DNA from: an uncultured Clostridia bacterium
Lineage (GTDB): Bacteria > Bacillota > Clostridia > Oscillospirales > Acutalibacteraceae
Reading direction: 5' to 3'
Assembly (NCBI GenBank): GCA_947623765.1
Contig: CANQIG010000009.1
Span: 1 to 19,658, forward strand
Length of the DNA: 19,658 nucleotides
Made by a program: the position numbers and the translations under genes. The notes under the pieces are model-generated. The model did not search any database. It had not been told where the DNA came from and was given only the letters and a program-made list of their open reading frames with translations. Shown here one piece after another: positions 1 to 6,716 of this stretch (the stretch's first letter is position 1; each line of letters opens with the position of its first letter).

Positions 1-352
1 GTACACCTCCCCGGAGATCGCGGAAGTGGGTCTCACCGAAAAGCAGGCGGTCGAGCGCGGCATTCCGGTGCGCGTCGGCAAGGCCCTGATGGGCGCGAAC
101 GGCCGCACGCAGATCGCAAAGGGCGAGCGGGGGTTCATCAAGGTCATGGCGCACGCCGAGACGGGCGTGCTCCTCGGCGCGGCGCTCATGTGTGAGCGCG
201 CGACCGACATTGTCGGCGAAGTCGCACTCGCCGTTTCCAGCCAAATGACTGCCCGCGATTTCCTTCGCGCCGTCCGCCCGCATCCCACTTTTGAGGAGGC
301 GCTCGGAGAGGCGGGAGAGGGGATTTTATCCAGCCTGGAGCAGTCACAATAA
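1..352 (+). CDS. lpdA: Dihydrolipoamide dehydrogenase, C-terminal part (5' end outside window)
   Basis: This is the last roughly 116 residues of a flavoprotein disulfide reductase; the first full codon is at base 2 and the TAA stop ends at 352. The visible part opens with YTSPEIAEVGLTE, the usual start of the dimerisation domain in E3 subunits. It continues with the GANGR and ATDIVGEVALA segments and ends with HPTFEEAL, the His...Glu pair that forms the catalytic acid-base dyad contributed across the dimer. In the family, E3 reoxidises protein-bound dihydrolipoamide with NAD+ in 2-oxoacid dehydrogenase or glycine cleavage complexes. The FAD-binding half and the redox CxxxxC lie outside the window, so a related reductase cannot be fully excluded. 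No partner genes are visible downstream, so this is probably the last gene of its operon. Confidence 0.85.
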   Translation, partial: YTSPEIAEVGLTEKQAVERGIPVRVGKALMGANGRTQIAKGERGFIKVMAHAETGVLLGAALMCERATDIVGEVALAVSSQMTARDFLRAVRPHPTFEEALGEAGEGILSSLEQSQ

Positions 353-433
353 AATGGCTCTGCGTAGGGACTGGTGATCCTATTTGTTGTTCTTTTAAAA
401 AAGAAAAAAGCGCGAAAACGGCGGAAATTTCCA

Positions 434-463
434 AGCATAAACGGGAGGCTGACGCTCACAATA
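434..463 (+). promoter_or_regulatory. Sigma-G-type (forespore) promoter for the SASP gene
   Basis: AGCATA (434-439) and CACAATA (457-463) are separated by 17 bases. They resemble the sigma-G/sigma-F consensus (-35 GNATA-like, -10 CATNNTA-like) more than sigma-A. A start near 471 would leave a short leader before the Shine-Dalgarno at 492-498. Known alpha/beta SASP genes are sigma-G dependent, which supports the reading. The match was made by eye. Confidence 0.55.
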
Positions 464-506
464 GAACCAGCAAACGCGAGAAATGCAGAAAAAAGGAGTA
501 AGTGAC

Positions 507-707
507 ATGAGCGACAGCAACAACAGCAATGTGATGGTCCCCGAGGCCAAGGAAGCGATGAACCGCTTCAAGATGGAGGCCGCGAACGAGGTTGGCGTCA
601 ACCTCAAGCAGGGCTACAACGGCGACCTGACCTCCCGGCAGGCCGGTTCGATCGGCGGCCAGATGGTCAAGAAGATGATCAAGTCCTACGAGCAGAGCAT
701 GAAGTAA
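507..707 (+). CDS. Small acid-soluble spore protein, alpha/beta type
   Basis: A 66-residue protein of the alpha/beta SASP family, which coats DNA in the dormant forespore, protects it from UV and is degraded at germination. The germination-protease site is recognisable as KMEAANEVGV (residues 22-31), with cleavage expected after the Glu at 24. The C-terminal signature GYNGDLTSRQAGSIGG followed by QMVKKMI is the family's second conserved block. I chose ATG 507 because AAAGGAG (492-498) sits 8 bases upstream; the in-frame ATG at 483 lies before this site and would add eight non-family residues. The gene stands alone between a sigma-G-like promoter and a strong terminator, as expected for an abundant late-sporulation transcript. 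Confidence 0.95.
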   Translation: MSDSNNSNVMVPEAKEAMNRFKMEAANEVGVNLKQGYNGDLTSRQAGSIGGQMVKKMIKSYEQSMK

Positions 708-720
708 ATGCCCAGTACCG

Positions 721-749
721 AAAAGGGATGCCTTCGGGCATCCCTTTTT
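721..749. terminator. Bidirectional rho-independent terminator between SASP and BofC-like genes
   Basis: A perfect 12-bp stem (721-732 with 737-748) closed by a TTCG tetraloop, ending in TTTTT on the plus strand. It sits 13 bases after the SASP stop and 10 bases beyond the end of the convergent minus-strand gene, so it can serve both. The plus direction has the better T-run; the minus direction ends in TTTT. Confidence 0.9.
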
Positions 750-759
750 GGATATGGGG

Positions 760-1188
760 TCATTCGTAGTCCTCGATGATCTTGAGCGCGGCGGGCAGCG
801 TCTCAGCGGGGATGCCCTTTTGCAGCAGCCGGCGGTCCGCCTCGGGCAGGCGGGAGAGCGGCGTGTCGATCGTGTGCAGCGGGACGGGGTCGCCCTCGCG
901 GAAGACCGCGATCCGCTCGCCCCACGCGCGGACCGCGTACGGCGGCGCGGAATTCTGAATATTTTCTGAATTTCCCGCTGTGCTCGCGCTGTTTTCTTGA
1001 CTTGCCCCTTCATTTGGGGTATAATGTTCGGAGATATTGCCTTCTGCGCCCGCAGCCGCGGGCGCAGAAGGCGGCCGCAGCGCGATGAAGGTCGCCGCGG
1101 CGAGAACGGCGGCGGAGACGAGCAGCGCCGCGCAGAGGATCCAGAGCCGGACCGCTTCCGCGGCGGGCTTTTGGGCAGAGTGTTTCAT
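760..1188 (-). CDS. BofC C-terminal-domain-like membrane-anchored protein
   Basis: A 142-residue protein with an N-terminal membrane anchor (about residues 12-38), then an Ala/Ser/Asn-rich linker (about 39-80) and a compact C-terminal domain. The domain begins YAVRAWGERIAVFREGDP and ends in a pattern of the form LP..DR..L..GI...L..ALKIIEDYE, which matches my memory of the BofC C-terminal domain family of clostridial proteins. In Bacillus subtilis, BofC is a forespore protein that restrains SpoIVB and so the sigma-K checkpoint; whether this protein does the same is inference. It lacks room for the full N-terminal BofC domain. AAAGGAA lies upstream of the ATG at 1188 on the minus strand. It converges with an SASP gene and diverges from a penicillin-binding protein gene, a context that fits sporulation. 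Confidence 0.7.
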   Translation of the reverse strand: MKHSAQKPAAEAVRLWILCAALLVSAAVLAAATFIALRPPSAPAAAGAEGNISEHYTPNEGASQENSASTAGNSENIQNSAPPYAVRAWGERIAVFREGDPVPLHTIDTPLSRLPEADRRLLQKGIPAETLPAALKIIEDYE

Positions 1189-1349
1189 GGCAATCCAAGG
1201 TTCCTTTCTGCATTTACGGAATGCGGTTTTGTGCGCTCTGGCGTTAGTCTCTGCGGGCTTTGCCAGATTATGCGCCGTTTGGGAGGTTTTGCTGCCGCTT
1301 TTCGGGCGGGCGCCTCCCCTTGAAAGAGGAATGGGTAAGGAGGTTTATC

Positions 1350-3869
1350 GTGCTGATGAAAGAAGATCTGAACCGGTACAACACTGCGAAGATCACCGTG
1401 CGCGGCATGGGGGGGCGCACGGACGGCGAGATGGCACGCTCCGCCGGCGCGACGGTGCATACCGTGCTCGGGATGTTTACAAAGCTGCTGAAAACCGTGT
1501 TCTTCATCCTCGCGATCACGGGGACCATCGTCCTGCTCAGCGTGCTTTCCGTGATCTGGAGCTTCCGGGACGAGCGCATGGGCAACCTCCGGTCGTTCGG
1601 CGTCGCGGAGAACAGCATGGTGTACGTCGCGGACACGCTCCACATCGACAGCGTGGACACCGCGCACTGGACGCAGCATATGCGGTACAGCGGCGGCGAG
1701 ATCCGGACAAGCGTTCCGTTCTCGCAGATCCCGAAGATCATGCAGGACGCGATGACCGCGATCGAGGACAAGCGCTTCTGGACGCACGAGGGCGTGGACT
1801 GGATCGGCACGGGCCGCGCGGTCCTCGGGCTCGCGCTCGGCGCGGACGAGACCGTCGGCGGCTCCACGATCACGCAGCAGCTCATCAAGAACGTGACCGG
1901 CGAGAACCAGGTCAGCATCATGCGGAAGATCAAGGAGATCTTCATGGCGCTGAACCTGGAAAAGGAATACTCCAAGGAGGAGATCCTCGAGGCGTACCTG
2001 AACCGCGTCAATTTCGGCAACGGCTATTACGGCGTGCAGGCCGCCGCGAAGGGCTATTTCGGGAAGAACATCTGGGACTGCAACATCGCCGAGTGTGCGA
2101 CGATCGCCGCGACCACGCAGAACCCCTCGCAGCTTTGCGTCTTCTACTATCCGGAGGCGAACAAGCGGCGCCGCGATACGGTCATCGACGAGATGTGGAA
2201 CCAGGGGCTCATCACCCGGGCGGAGTACGAGCAGGCGCAGTACGACTCCGACCACCTGAAGACGAGGGCGGACGAGGATTATGTGCCGCCGGAGACCACC
2301 GAGGACGAACAGACGCAGCAGAACTCCGTCAATCAGGTGTGGAACGAATACGACGAGGAGGTCTTTGACGACACGATCAAGCTCCTCATGAAATACGGCA
2401 ATTACAGCGAGGAGAACGCCATAGACCTGATCTACAACGGCGGCCTCAAGATCTACTCCGCGCAGTATGTCCCGCTGCAGGAGGGTTTTGAAGACCTGCT
2501 CGAGAACCACTGGCAGGAGTACACGAGCGAGAGCGACTGGGACATCTGGACCGGCGCGTGCCTGATGGAGTACGACGGGCGCATCCTCTGCGTCAACGGC
2601 AACAAGGGCGTCGGCGACGGCACGCTGATCGAAAAGAAGGAGAACCTCGGCTGGAACATCGTCTCCGATACGACGAGACCGCCCGGGTCCTCCATCAAGC
2701 CGATCGGCGTCTATATCGAGGCGCTCGAGGAAAAAGCGATCACCTGGGGCTCCGTCCTCAAGGACGAGCCGGTCCCGAACTACTTCGGCGTCGGCGACCT
2801 GACGCCCGGCCCGTCGAACTTCGACGGCGTCTACGCCGGGACGGCGAGCGTGGACTACGCCATCGCGAAGTCCCTGAACGCGCCGCCCGCGAACCTGCTC
2901 AACCAGATCGGCGTGCTGACGAGCTACCGCTTCATGACCGAAAAGCTGCACTTCACGTCCCTCACCGAGGGCGATTCCTACAACCTCGGCGGCCTGTCGA
3001 TCGGCGGCCTGGAGAAGGGCGTTTCGGTCCGGCAGATGGTCGGCGCATATCAGATCTTCGGCAACGGCGGCGTGTACAACGAGCCCTACACGGTCTACCG
3101 CATCGAGGACCACGAGGGCAACGTCATTTACGACTACCAGCTCTCCCGCGTGCCGGAACAGGCCTGCTCCCCGGAGAACGCGACGATCATGAACAAGCTC
3201 CTGCACGAGCCGCTGACGAACCTCTCGGTCGGCACCGCGCAGATGTGCTACCGCGAAGATCTCGACCAGATCGCGAAGACCGGTACCGCCGAAGACTTCA
3301 TGGACATCTGGTATATGGGCGGCACGCAGTCGTTCATCGCCGGTATCTGGTACGGCCACGAGGAGACCTCCGAGGTCCACGACACGAACGGCGCGAAAAA
3401 GATGTACAACGGCATCATCGACTGGCTGGAGGAGAATTACAGCGATTTCCTGCATAGCGGCTCCTTCGTGCTCAGCCCGAACGTGGTGCAGATGAGCTAT
3501 TGCCGCGACAGCGGGCTCCGTCCCGGCAGCAACTGCGCGGCCGACCACATCGCCATGGGGTGGTTCAACCAGAACGACCTGCCGCGCACCTGCAACGGGG
3601 AGTCGGACCACATCGCCGTCAACAGCGCGAACGCCTCTCCGAGCCCGACGCCGCGTCCGGTGAACCCGCAGTTCGGTTCCGGCGGGAGCACGAACCCGTG
3701 GGGCGGCTGGACAGGAACGTATCGGCCGACCGTCACCGCGCCGCCTTCGTACGGAGGCGGCTCATACGGAGGCAGCTCATACGGGCAGGCGACGCAGGCT
3801 CCTGCGCAGGGGACCACGCGGTCTGCCGACCAGTCGTCCTCGCTCCCGGAGCACGATCCGTTCTCGTAG
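1350..3869 (+). CDS. Class A penicillin-binding protein (bifunctional transglycosylase/transpeptidase)
   Basis: An 839-residue peptidoglycan polymerase. After a 47-residue cytoplasmic N-terminus comes one membrane helix (about 48-70). The GT51 glycosyltransferase domain follows, with catalytic Glu139 in EDKRFWTHEGVD and GGSTITQQ at 170-177. The transpeptidase domain has all three active-site motifs: SSIK (nucleophile Ser447, Lys450), SLN (508-510) and KTGT (643-646). It should polymerise lipid II and cross-link glycan strands on the outer face of the membrane. The tail (about 765-839) is a Pro/Ser/Thr then Gly/Tyr/Ser-rich low-complexity region. GTG 1350 is preferred because AAGGAGG (1337-1343) is 6 bases away; ATG 1356 would be 12 away. 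The further upstream in-frame TTG at 1260 has no supporting site. The gene appears monocistronic, closed by a terminator. Confidence 0.95.
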   Translation: MLMKEDLNRYNTAKITVRGMGGRTDGEMARSAGATVHTVLGMFTKLLKTVFFILAITGTIVLLSVLSVIWSFRDERMGNLRSFGVAENSMVYVADTLHIDSVDTAHWTQHMRYSGGEIRTSVPFSQIPKIMQDAMTAIEDKRFWTHEGVDWIGTGRAVLGLALGADETVGGSTITQQLIKNVTGENQVSIMRKIKEIFMALNLEKEYSKEEILEAYLNRVNFGNGYYGVQAAAKGYFGKNIWDCNIAECATIAATTQNPSQLCVFYYPEANKRRRDTVIDEMWNQGLITRAEYEQAQYDSDHLKTRADEDYVPPETTEDEQTQQNSVNQVWNEYDEEVFDDTIKLLMKYGNYSEENAIDLIYNGGLKIYSAQYVPLQEGFEDLLENHWQEYTSESDWDIWTGACLMEYDGRILCVNGNKGVGDGTLIEKKENLGWNIVSDTTRPPGSSIKPIGVYIEALEEKAITWGSVLKDEPVPNYFGVGDLTPGPSNFDGVYAGTASVDYAIAKSLNAPPANLLNQIGVLTSYRFMTEKLHFTSLTEGDSYNLGGLSIGGLEKGVSVRQMVGAYQIFGNGGVYNEPYTVYRIEDHEGNVIYDYQLSRVPEQACSPENATIMNKLLHEPLTNLSVGTAQMCYREDLDQIAKTGTAEDFMDIWYMGGTQSFIAGIWYGHEETSEVHDTNGAKKMYNGIIDWLEENYSDFLHSGSFVLSPNVVQMSYCRDSGLRPGSNCAADHIAMGWFNQNDLPRTCNGESDHIAVNSANASPSPTPRPVNPQFGSGGSTNPWGGWTGTYRPTVTAPPSYGGGSYGGSSYGQATQAPAQGTTRSADQSSSLPEHDPFS

Positions 3870-3890
3870 CACAGGCGCATTGGATTATAC

Positions 3891-3920
3891 AAAAACCCCC
3901 GGGCGGACCGGGGGTTTTTT
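3891..3920 (+). terminator. Rho-independent terminator after the PBP gene
   Basis: AAAAACCCCCGG (3891-3902) pairs perfectly with CCGGGGGTTTTT (3908-3919) around a 5-base loop, followed by a run of T. It starts 21 bases after the PBP stop codon. Confidence 0.9.
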
Positions 3921-3934
3921 ATCGGAATTCCGGG

Positions 3935-3963
3935 TTGCTTTTTCGGGATAAATATGATAAACT
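3935..3963 (+). promoter_or_regulatory. Putative sigma-A promoter of the aspartate-family operon
   Basis: TTGCTT (3935-3940) and TAAACT (3958-3963) are 17 bases apart, 40 bases before the ATG at 4004. It lies just downstream of the preceding terminator, where a promoter must lie if the operon is independent. TATGAT at 3953-3958 is a better -10 hexamer, but no well-spaced -35 was seen for it. Confidence 0.45.
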
Positions 3964-4003
3964 GTTCTTTACGGTAATACAGACGTATTCAGGTGACGGA
4001 CAA

Positions 4004-4441
4004 ATGGACAAGCAATCCTATCTTCTCATCGACGAAAGCGTCCTGCCGGAGATCTATCGGAAGGTCGTCCGCGCGAACGAGCTGCTGGAAAACGGCGGCG
4101 CTTCGAGCACCGCGGAAGCGGCGCGGCTGGCCGGGATCTCCCGCAGCGTCTATTACAAGTATAAAAACGCGGTGTTCCCGTATGTGCGGCGGGAGGCGGG
4201 CGGCCTCTTCACGGTGCAGGCGCTGCTCCTCGACAAGCCCGGCGTGCTGGTGGAGCTCCTGACGGTGTTCTACCGCGCGAACGCGAACATCCTCACCATC
4301 AACCAGAATATCCCGGTCAAGGGCAAGGCGTTTGTGACGGTCTCCGCGAGGAGCGACCGAATGCGCGGGGACGCCGACACGCTGCTGCGCGAGCTGCTCG
4401 AAGTGCCCGGCGTCCTGAAAGTGGAGAGTATTTTGGGTTGA
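4004..4441 (+). CDS. HTH-ACT protein, UPF0735/PheB-like family
   Basis: A 145-residue protein with two parts. Residues about 35-57 (AEAARLAGISRSVYYKYKNA) look like a helix-turn-helix, and residues about 70-143 form an ACT domain, a fold that usually binds amino acids. The whole resembles the UPF0735 ACT-domain family, one member of which is annotated PheB in Bacillus. AGGTGA at 3991-3996 lies 7 bases before the ATG. The gene is first in a run with homoserine dehydrogenase, homoserine kinase and aspartokinase, with gaps of 46, 46 and 35 bases, so they are probably co-transcribed. A regulator that senses threonine, lysine or another amino acid and acts on this pathway is a reasonable inference. 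No experimental function is known to me. Confidence 0.85.
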   Translation: MDKQSYLLIDESVLPEIYRKVVRANELLENGGASSTAEAARLAGISRSVYYKYKNAVFPYVRREAGGLFTVQALLLDKPGVLVELLTVFYRANANILTINQNIPVKGKAFVTVSARSDRMRGDADTLLRELLEVPGVLKVESILG

Positions 4442-4487
4442 TCTGGGGCGTATTTTCGCGGCCCCGTTCGGAAAGGAAACGGTTTTT

Positions 4488-5738
4488 ATGGCATACATAG
4501 CGGTCCTCGGACACGGCGTTGTGGGCTCCGGCGTGCTGGAGGTGCTCACCACGCATACAGAAAGCATCGAAAAGCGCGCGAAGGAGCGCATCGAGGTCAA
4601 ACGCATTCTGGATCTTCGGGAGTTCCCCGATCTTCCGTACAGCGAGCGGTTCACGAAGGATTTTGAGGAGATCGTCACCGATCCCGAGATCGGCATCGTC
4701 GTGGAGTGCATGGGCGGGCTGCACCCGGCCTACGATTACGTGAGATCGTGCCTTCTCGCCGGAAAGAGCGTCGTCACCTCCAACAAGGAACTCGTCGCGG
4801 AAAAGGGCGCGGAGCTGCTCGCGCTGGCGCAGGAAAAGAACCTCAACTTCCTCTTTGAGGCGAGCGTCGGCGGCGGCATCCCGATCATCCGGCCGATCAG
4901 CCAGTGCCTCGCGGCGAATGAGGTCTCGGAAATCGCCGGCATCCTGAACGGCACGACGAATTTCATTTTGACGAAGATGATCCGCGAGCACATGGAGTTT
5001 TCCGAGGCGCTTCGCCTCGCGCAGGAGCTCGGCTACGCCGAGCGCGACCCCTCCGCCGACGTGGAGGGCACTGATGCGTGCCGGAAGATCTGCATCCTCG
5101 CGTCGCTCGCGTTCGGGACGCACGTCTATCCGAACTGCGTCTATACGGAAGGGATCTCCGGCGTTGCGCTCGAGGACGTGGATTTCGCGGACGTCTGGGG
5201 CGGGGTCATCAAGCTGATTGGCTCCGTAAAGAGGCTCGAAAGCGGGCAGGTGCATATTATGGTCTGTCCGATGTTTGTCCATCGCGGCAGCCAGCTCGCG
5301 AGCGTGGACGACGTGTTCAACGGCATCCTCGTGCGCGGGGACGTCACCGGCGACGTCGTGTTCTACGGCAAGGGCGCGGGCAAGCTGCCGACGGCGAGCG
5401 CGGTCGTCGCGGACGTGATCGACTGCGTGAAGCACATGGCCGCCCGGAAGTACCTGTTCTGGGAGGACGCGAAGCCCGATTTCGTCGCGGACCCGAACAC
5501 GGCGGACGTCACGGCGTACGTGCGCGTCTCCGGCGAGACGGGCGATGCCGCGTTCGCGGCGGCGGAGCGTGTCTTCGGCGCGGCGCACGTGAAGCGGCTC
5601 CTCGCGAACAGCCCGAAGGCGGGCGAGGCGGCGTTCGTCGCGGACGGCGAGACCGAAGCGACGCTCGCCGAAAAGCTGGCGAAGCTCGAAGCGCAGGGGG
5701 TGCGGGTCGAAAACCGCATCCGCATCTCGGATTACTGA
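4488..5738 (+). CDS. hom: Homoserine dehydrogenase
   Basis: A 416-residue enzyme that reduces aspartate semialdehyde to homoserine with NAD(P)H, the branch point towards threonine and methionine. The N-terminal Rossmann domain has GHGVVG at 8-13. The catalytic domain has Lys100 in TSNKE, NGTTN at 154-158 and the GYAERDPSADVEG segment, followed by TDACRK, which supplies Glu185, Asp191, Asp196 and Lys200. The last roughly 70 residues (FAAAERVFG... onward) sit where the regulatory ACT domain is found in feedback-sensitive enzymes. GAAAGGAAA precedes the ATG; the ribosome site lies within a small CCGTT...AACGG inverted repeat (4464-4482). The length is normal for the family. It is the second gene of the operon. 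Confidence 0.96.
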   Translation: MAYIAVLGHGVVGSGVLEVLTTHTESIEKRAKERIEVKRILDLREFPDLPYSERFTKDFEEIVTDPEIGIVVECMGGLHPAYDYVRSCLLAGKSVVTSNKELVAEKGAELLALAQEKNLNFLFEASVGGGIPIIRPISQCLAANEVSEIAGILNGTTNFILTKMIREHMEFSEALRLAQELGYAERDPSADVEGTDACRKICILASLAFGTHVYPNCVYTEGISGVALEDVDFADVWGGVIKLIGSVKRLESGQVHIMVCPMFVHRGSQLASVDDVFNGILVRGDVTGDVVFYGKGAGKLPTASAVVADVIDCVKHMAARKYLFWEDAKPDFVADPNTADVTAYVRVSGETGDAAFAAAERVFGAAHVKRLLANSPKAGEAAFVADGETEATLAEKLAKLEAQGVRVENRIRISDY

Positions 5739-5758
5739 TCCCCGCACGCTGCGGGATC
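5737..5758 (+). other. Intra-operon hairpin between hom and thrB
   Basis: CCCGCA (5741-5746) pairs with TGCGGG (5750-5755) around a CGC loop. The stem is extended by GAT/ATC across a one-base bulge. There is no T-run, so it is unlikely to terminate; it could affect mRNA stability or simply be chance in GC-rich DNA. Confidence 0.3.
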
Positions 5759-5784
5759 GCATTTGAAGAAAGCGAGGAAGGGAA

Positions 5785-6681
5785 ATGATCCGCATCGACA
5801 TTCCCGCGACCTCCGCGAACCTCGGCTCCGGCTTTGATTCGCTGGGCATCGCGCTGACCATGTACAACCGCGTCTGGATGGAGGAATACGACGGTCTCGA
5901 GATCACCTCGGTGGACGACACGCCCATCCCGACGGATGAGACGAACCTCATATACTGGGCGGCGAAGTTCCTCTACAACGAGTGCGGCAAAACGCTGCCG
6001 GGGCTTCGCATCCGCCAGGAGAACAACATCCCGATGGCGCGGGGCCTCGGGAGCAGCTCAGCGTGCATCGTCGCGGGGATCCTCGGCGCGAACCGTATGC
6101 TCGGTACGCCGTTCTCGCAGAACGACATCATCCGCATCGCGGCGAAGATCGAGGGCCACCCGGACAACACCTCCCCGGCGATCTCCGGCGGGCTCGTCGC
6201 CTCCGCGATGGAGGGCGAGCGCGTGTATTCGGTCTCGGTGCCGGTCTCGGAGAAGATCCGGTTCGCCGTGATGATCCCGCCGTTCGAGCTCAAAACCGAG
6301 CAGGCGCGCGGCCTTCTGCCCAAAACGTATTCGCGCGAGGACACGGTCTACAACCTCTCGCGCTCCGCGCTGATGACCGCCTCGCTCTTTTCCGGCGACC
6401 TGCAGAACCTGCGCGTCGCCGTGCAGGACCGCATCCACCAGCCGTACCGCTCCGGGCTCATCGAGAACTTCGACAACGTGTTCCGCATGAGCTACGAGCT
6501 CGGCTCGCTCGGGACCTACGTCTCCGGTTCCGGCCCGACGATCATCTCCTTTGTCCACGCGGACGAGGCGGAGTCGTTCGCCGCCGCCTGCGAGACGCAT
6601 CTCGCCGAGCGCGGCGTCACCGGCTGGCGCGTGGTGCTGCTCTCCGCCGACCCGAACGGCGCGCGGATCATTGTTGAGTAA
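5785..6681 (+). CDS. thrB: Homoserine kinase
   Basis: A 298-residue GHMP-superfamily kinase that phosphorylates homoserine with ATP, the step before threonine synthase. The three family motifs are present: the N-terminal PATSANLGSGFDSLGIAL (7-24), the ATP-phosphate loop PMARGLGSSSA (83-93), and a glycine-rich GSGPT near the C-terminus. GHPDNTSPAISGG is the substrate-side segment typical of ThrB. GAGGAAGGGAA is 2-10 bases upstream of the ATG at 5785. The length matches the family. No threonine synthase gene occurs in the window, so the last step must be encoded elsewhere. Confidence 0.96.
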   Translation: MIRIDIPATSANLGSGFDSLGIALTMYNRVWMEEYDGLEITSVDDTPIPTDETNLIYWAAKFLYNECGKTLPGLRIRQENNIPMARGLGSSSACIVAGILGANRMLGTPFSQNDIIRIAAKIEGHPDNTSPAISGGLVASAMEGERVYSVSVPVSEKIRFAVMIPPFELKTEQARGLLPKTYSREDTVYNLSRSALMTASLFSGDLQNLRVAVQDRIHQPYRSGLIENFDNVFRMSYELGSLGTYVSGSGPTIISFVHADEAESFAAACETHLAERGVTGWRVVLLSADPNGARIIVE

Positions 6682-6716
6682 CTGCGGAAGGCCCGCAGAG
6701 AAGAAGGGATAAACGA

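Noticed and set aside
390..405. AT-only inverted repeat TTCTTTT-AA-AAAAGAA after lpdA as a terminator or a copy of the palindromic element
   Set aside because: No GC pairs and no T-run after the stem, and it lacks the AAAAGTTCTTTTG flank and the exact ACTTTTCTT core, so neither reading is supported.
1185..3611. An 808-codon open frame on the minus strand opposite the PBP gene
   Set aside because: It is an antisense shadow produced by high GC at third positions of the real gene; the translation is Arg/Val/Asp-rich with no recognisable domain, whereas the plus strand has a complete PBP.
3964..4003. T-box or amino acid riboswitch ahead of the aspartate-family operon
   Set aside because: Only about 80 bases separate the preceding terminator from the first gene, too short for a T-box or lysine riboswitch, and no anti-terminator structure was seen.
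4317..5951. A 544-codon minus-strand open frame opposite hom
   Set aside because: Same third-position GC effect; it has no ribosome site and a composition typical of antisense frames, and homoserine dehydrogenase on the plus strand is unambiguous.
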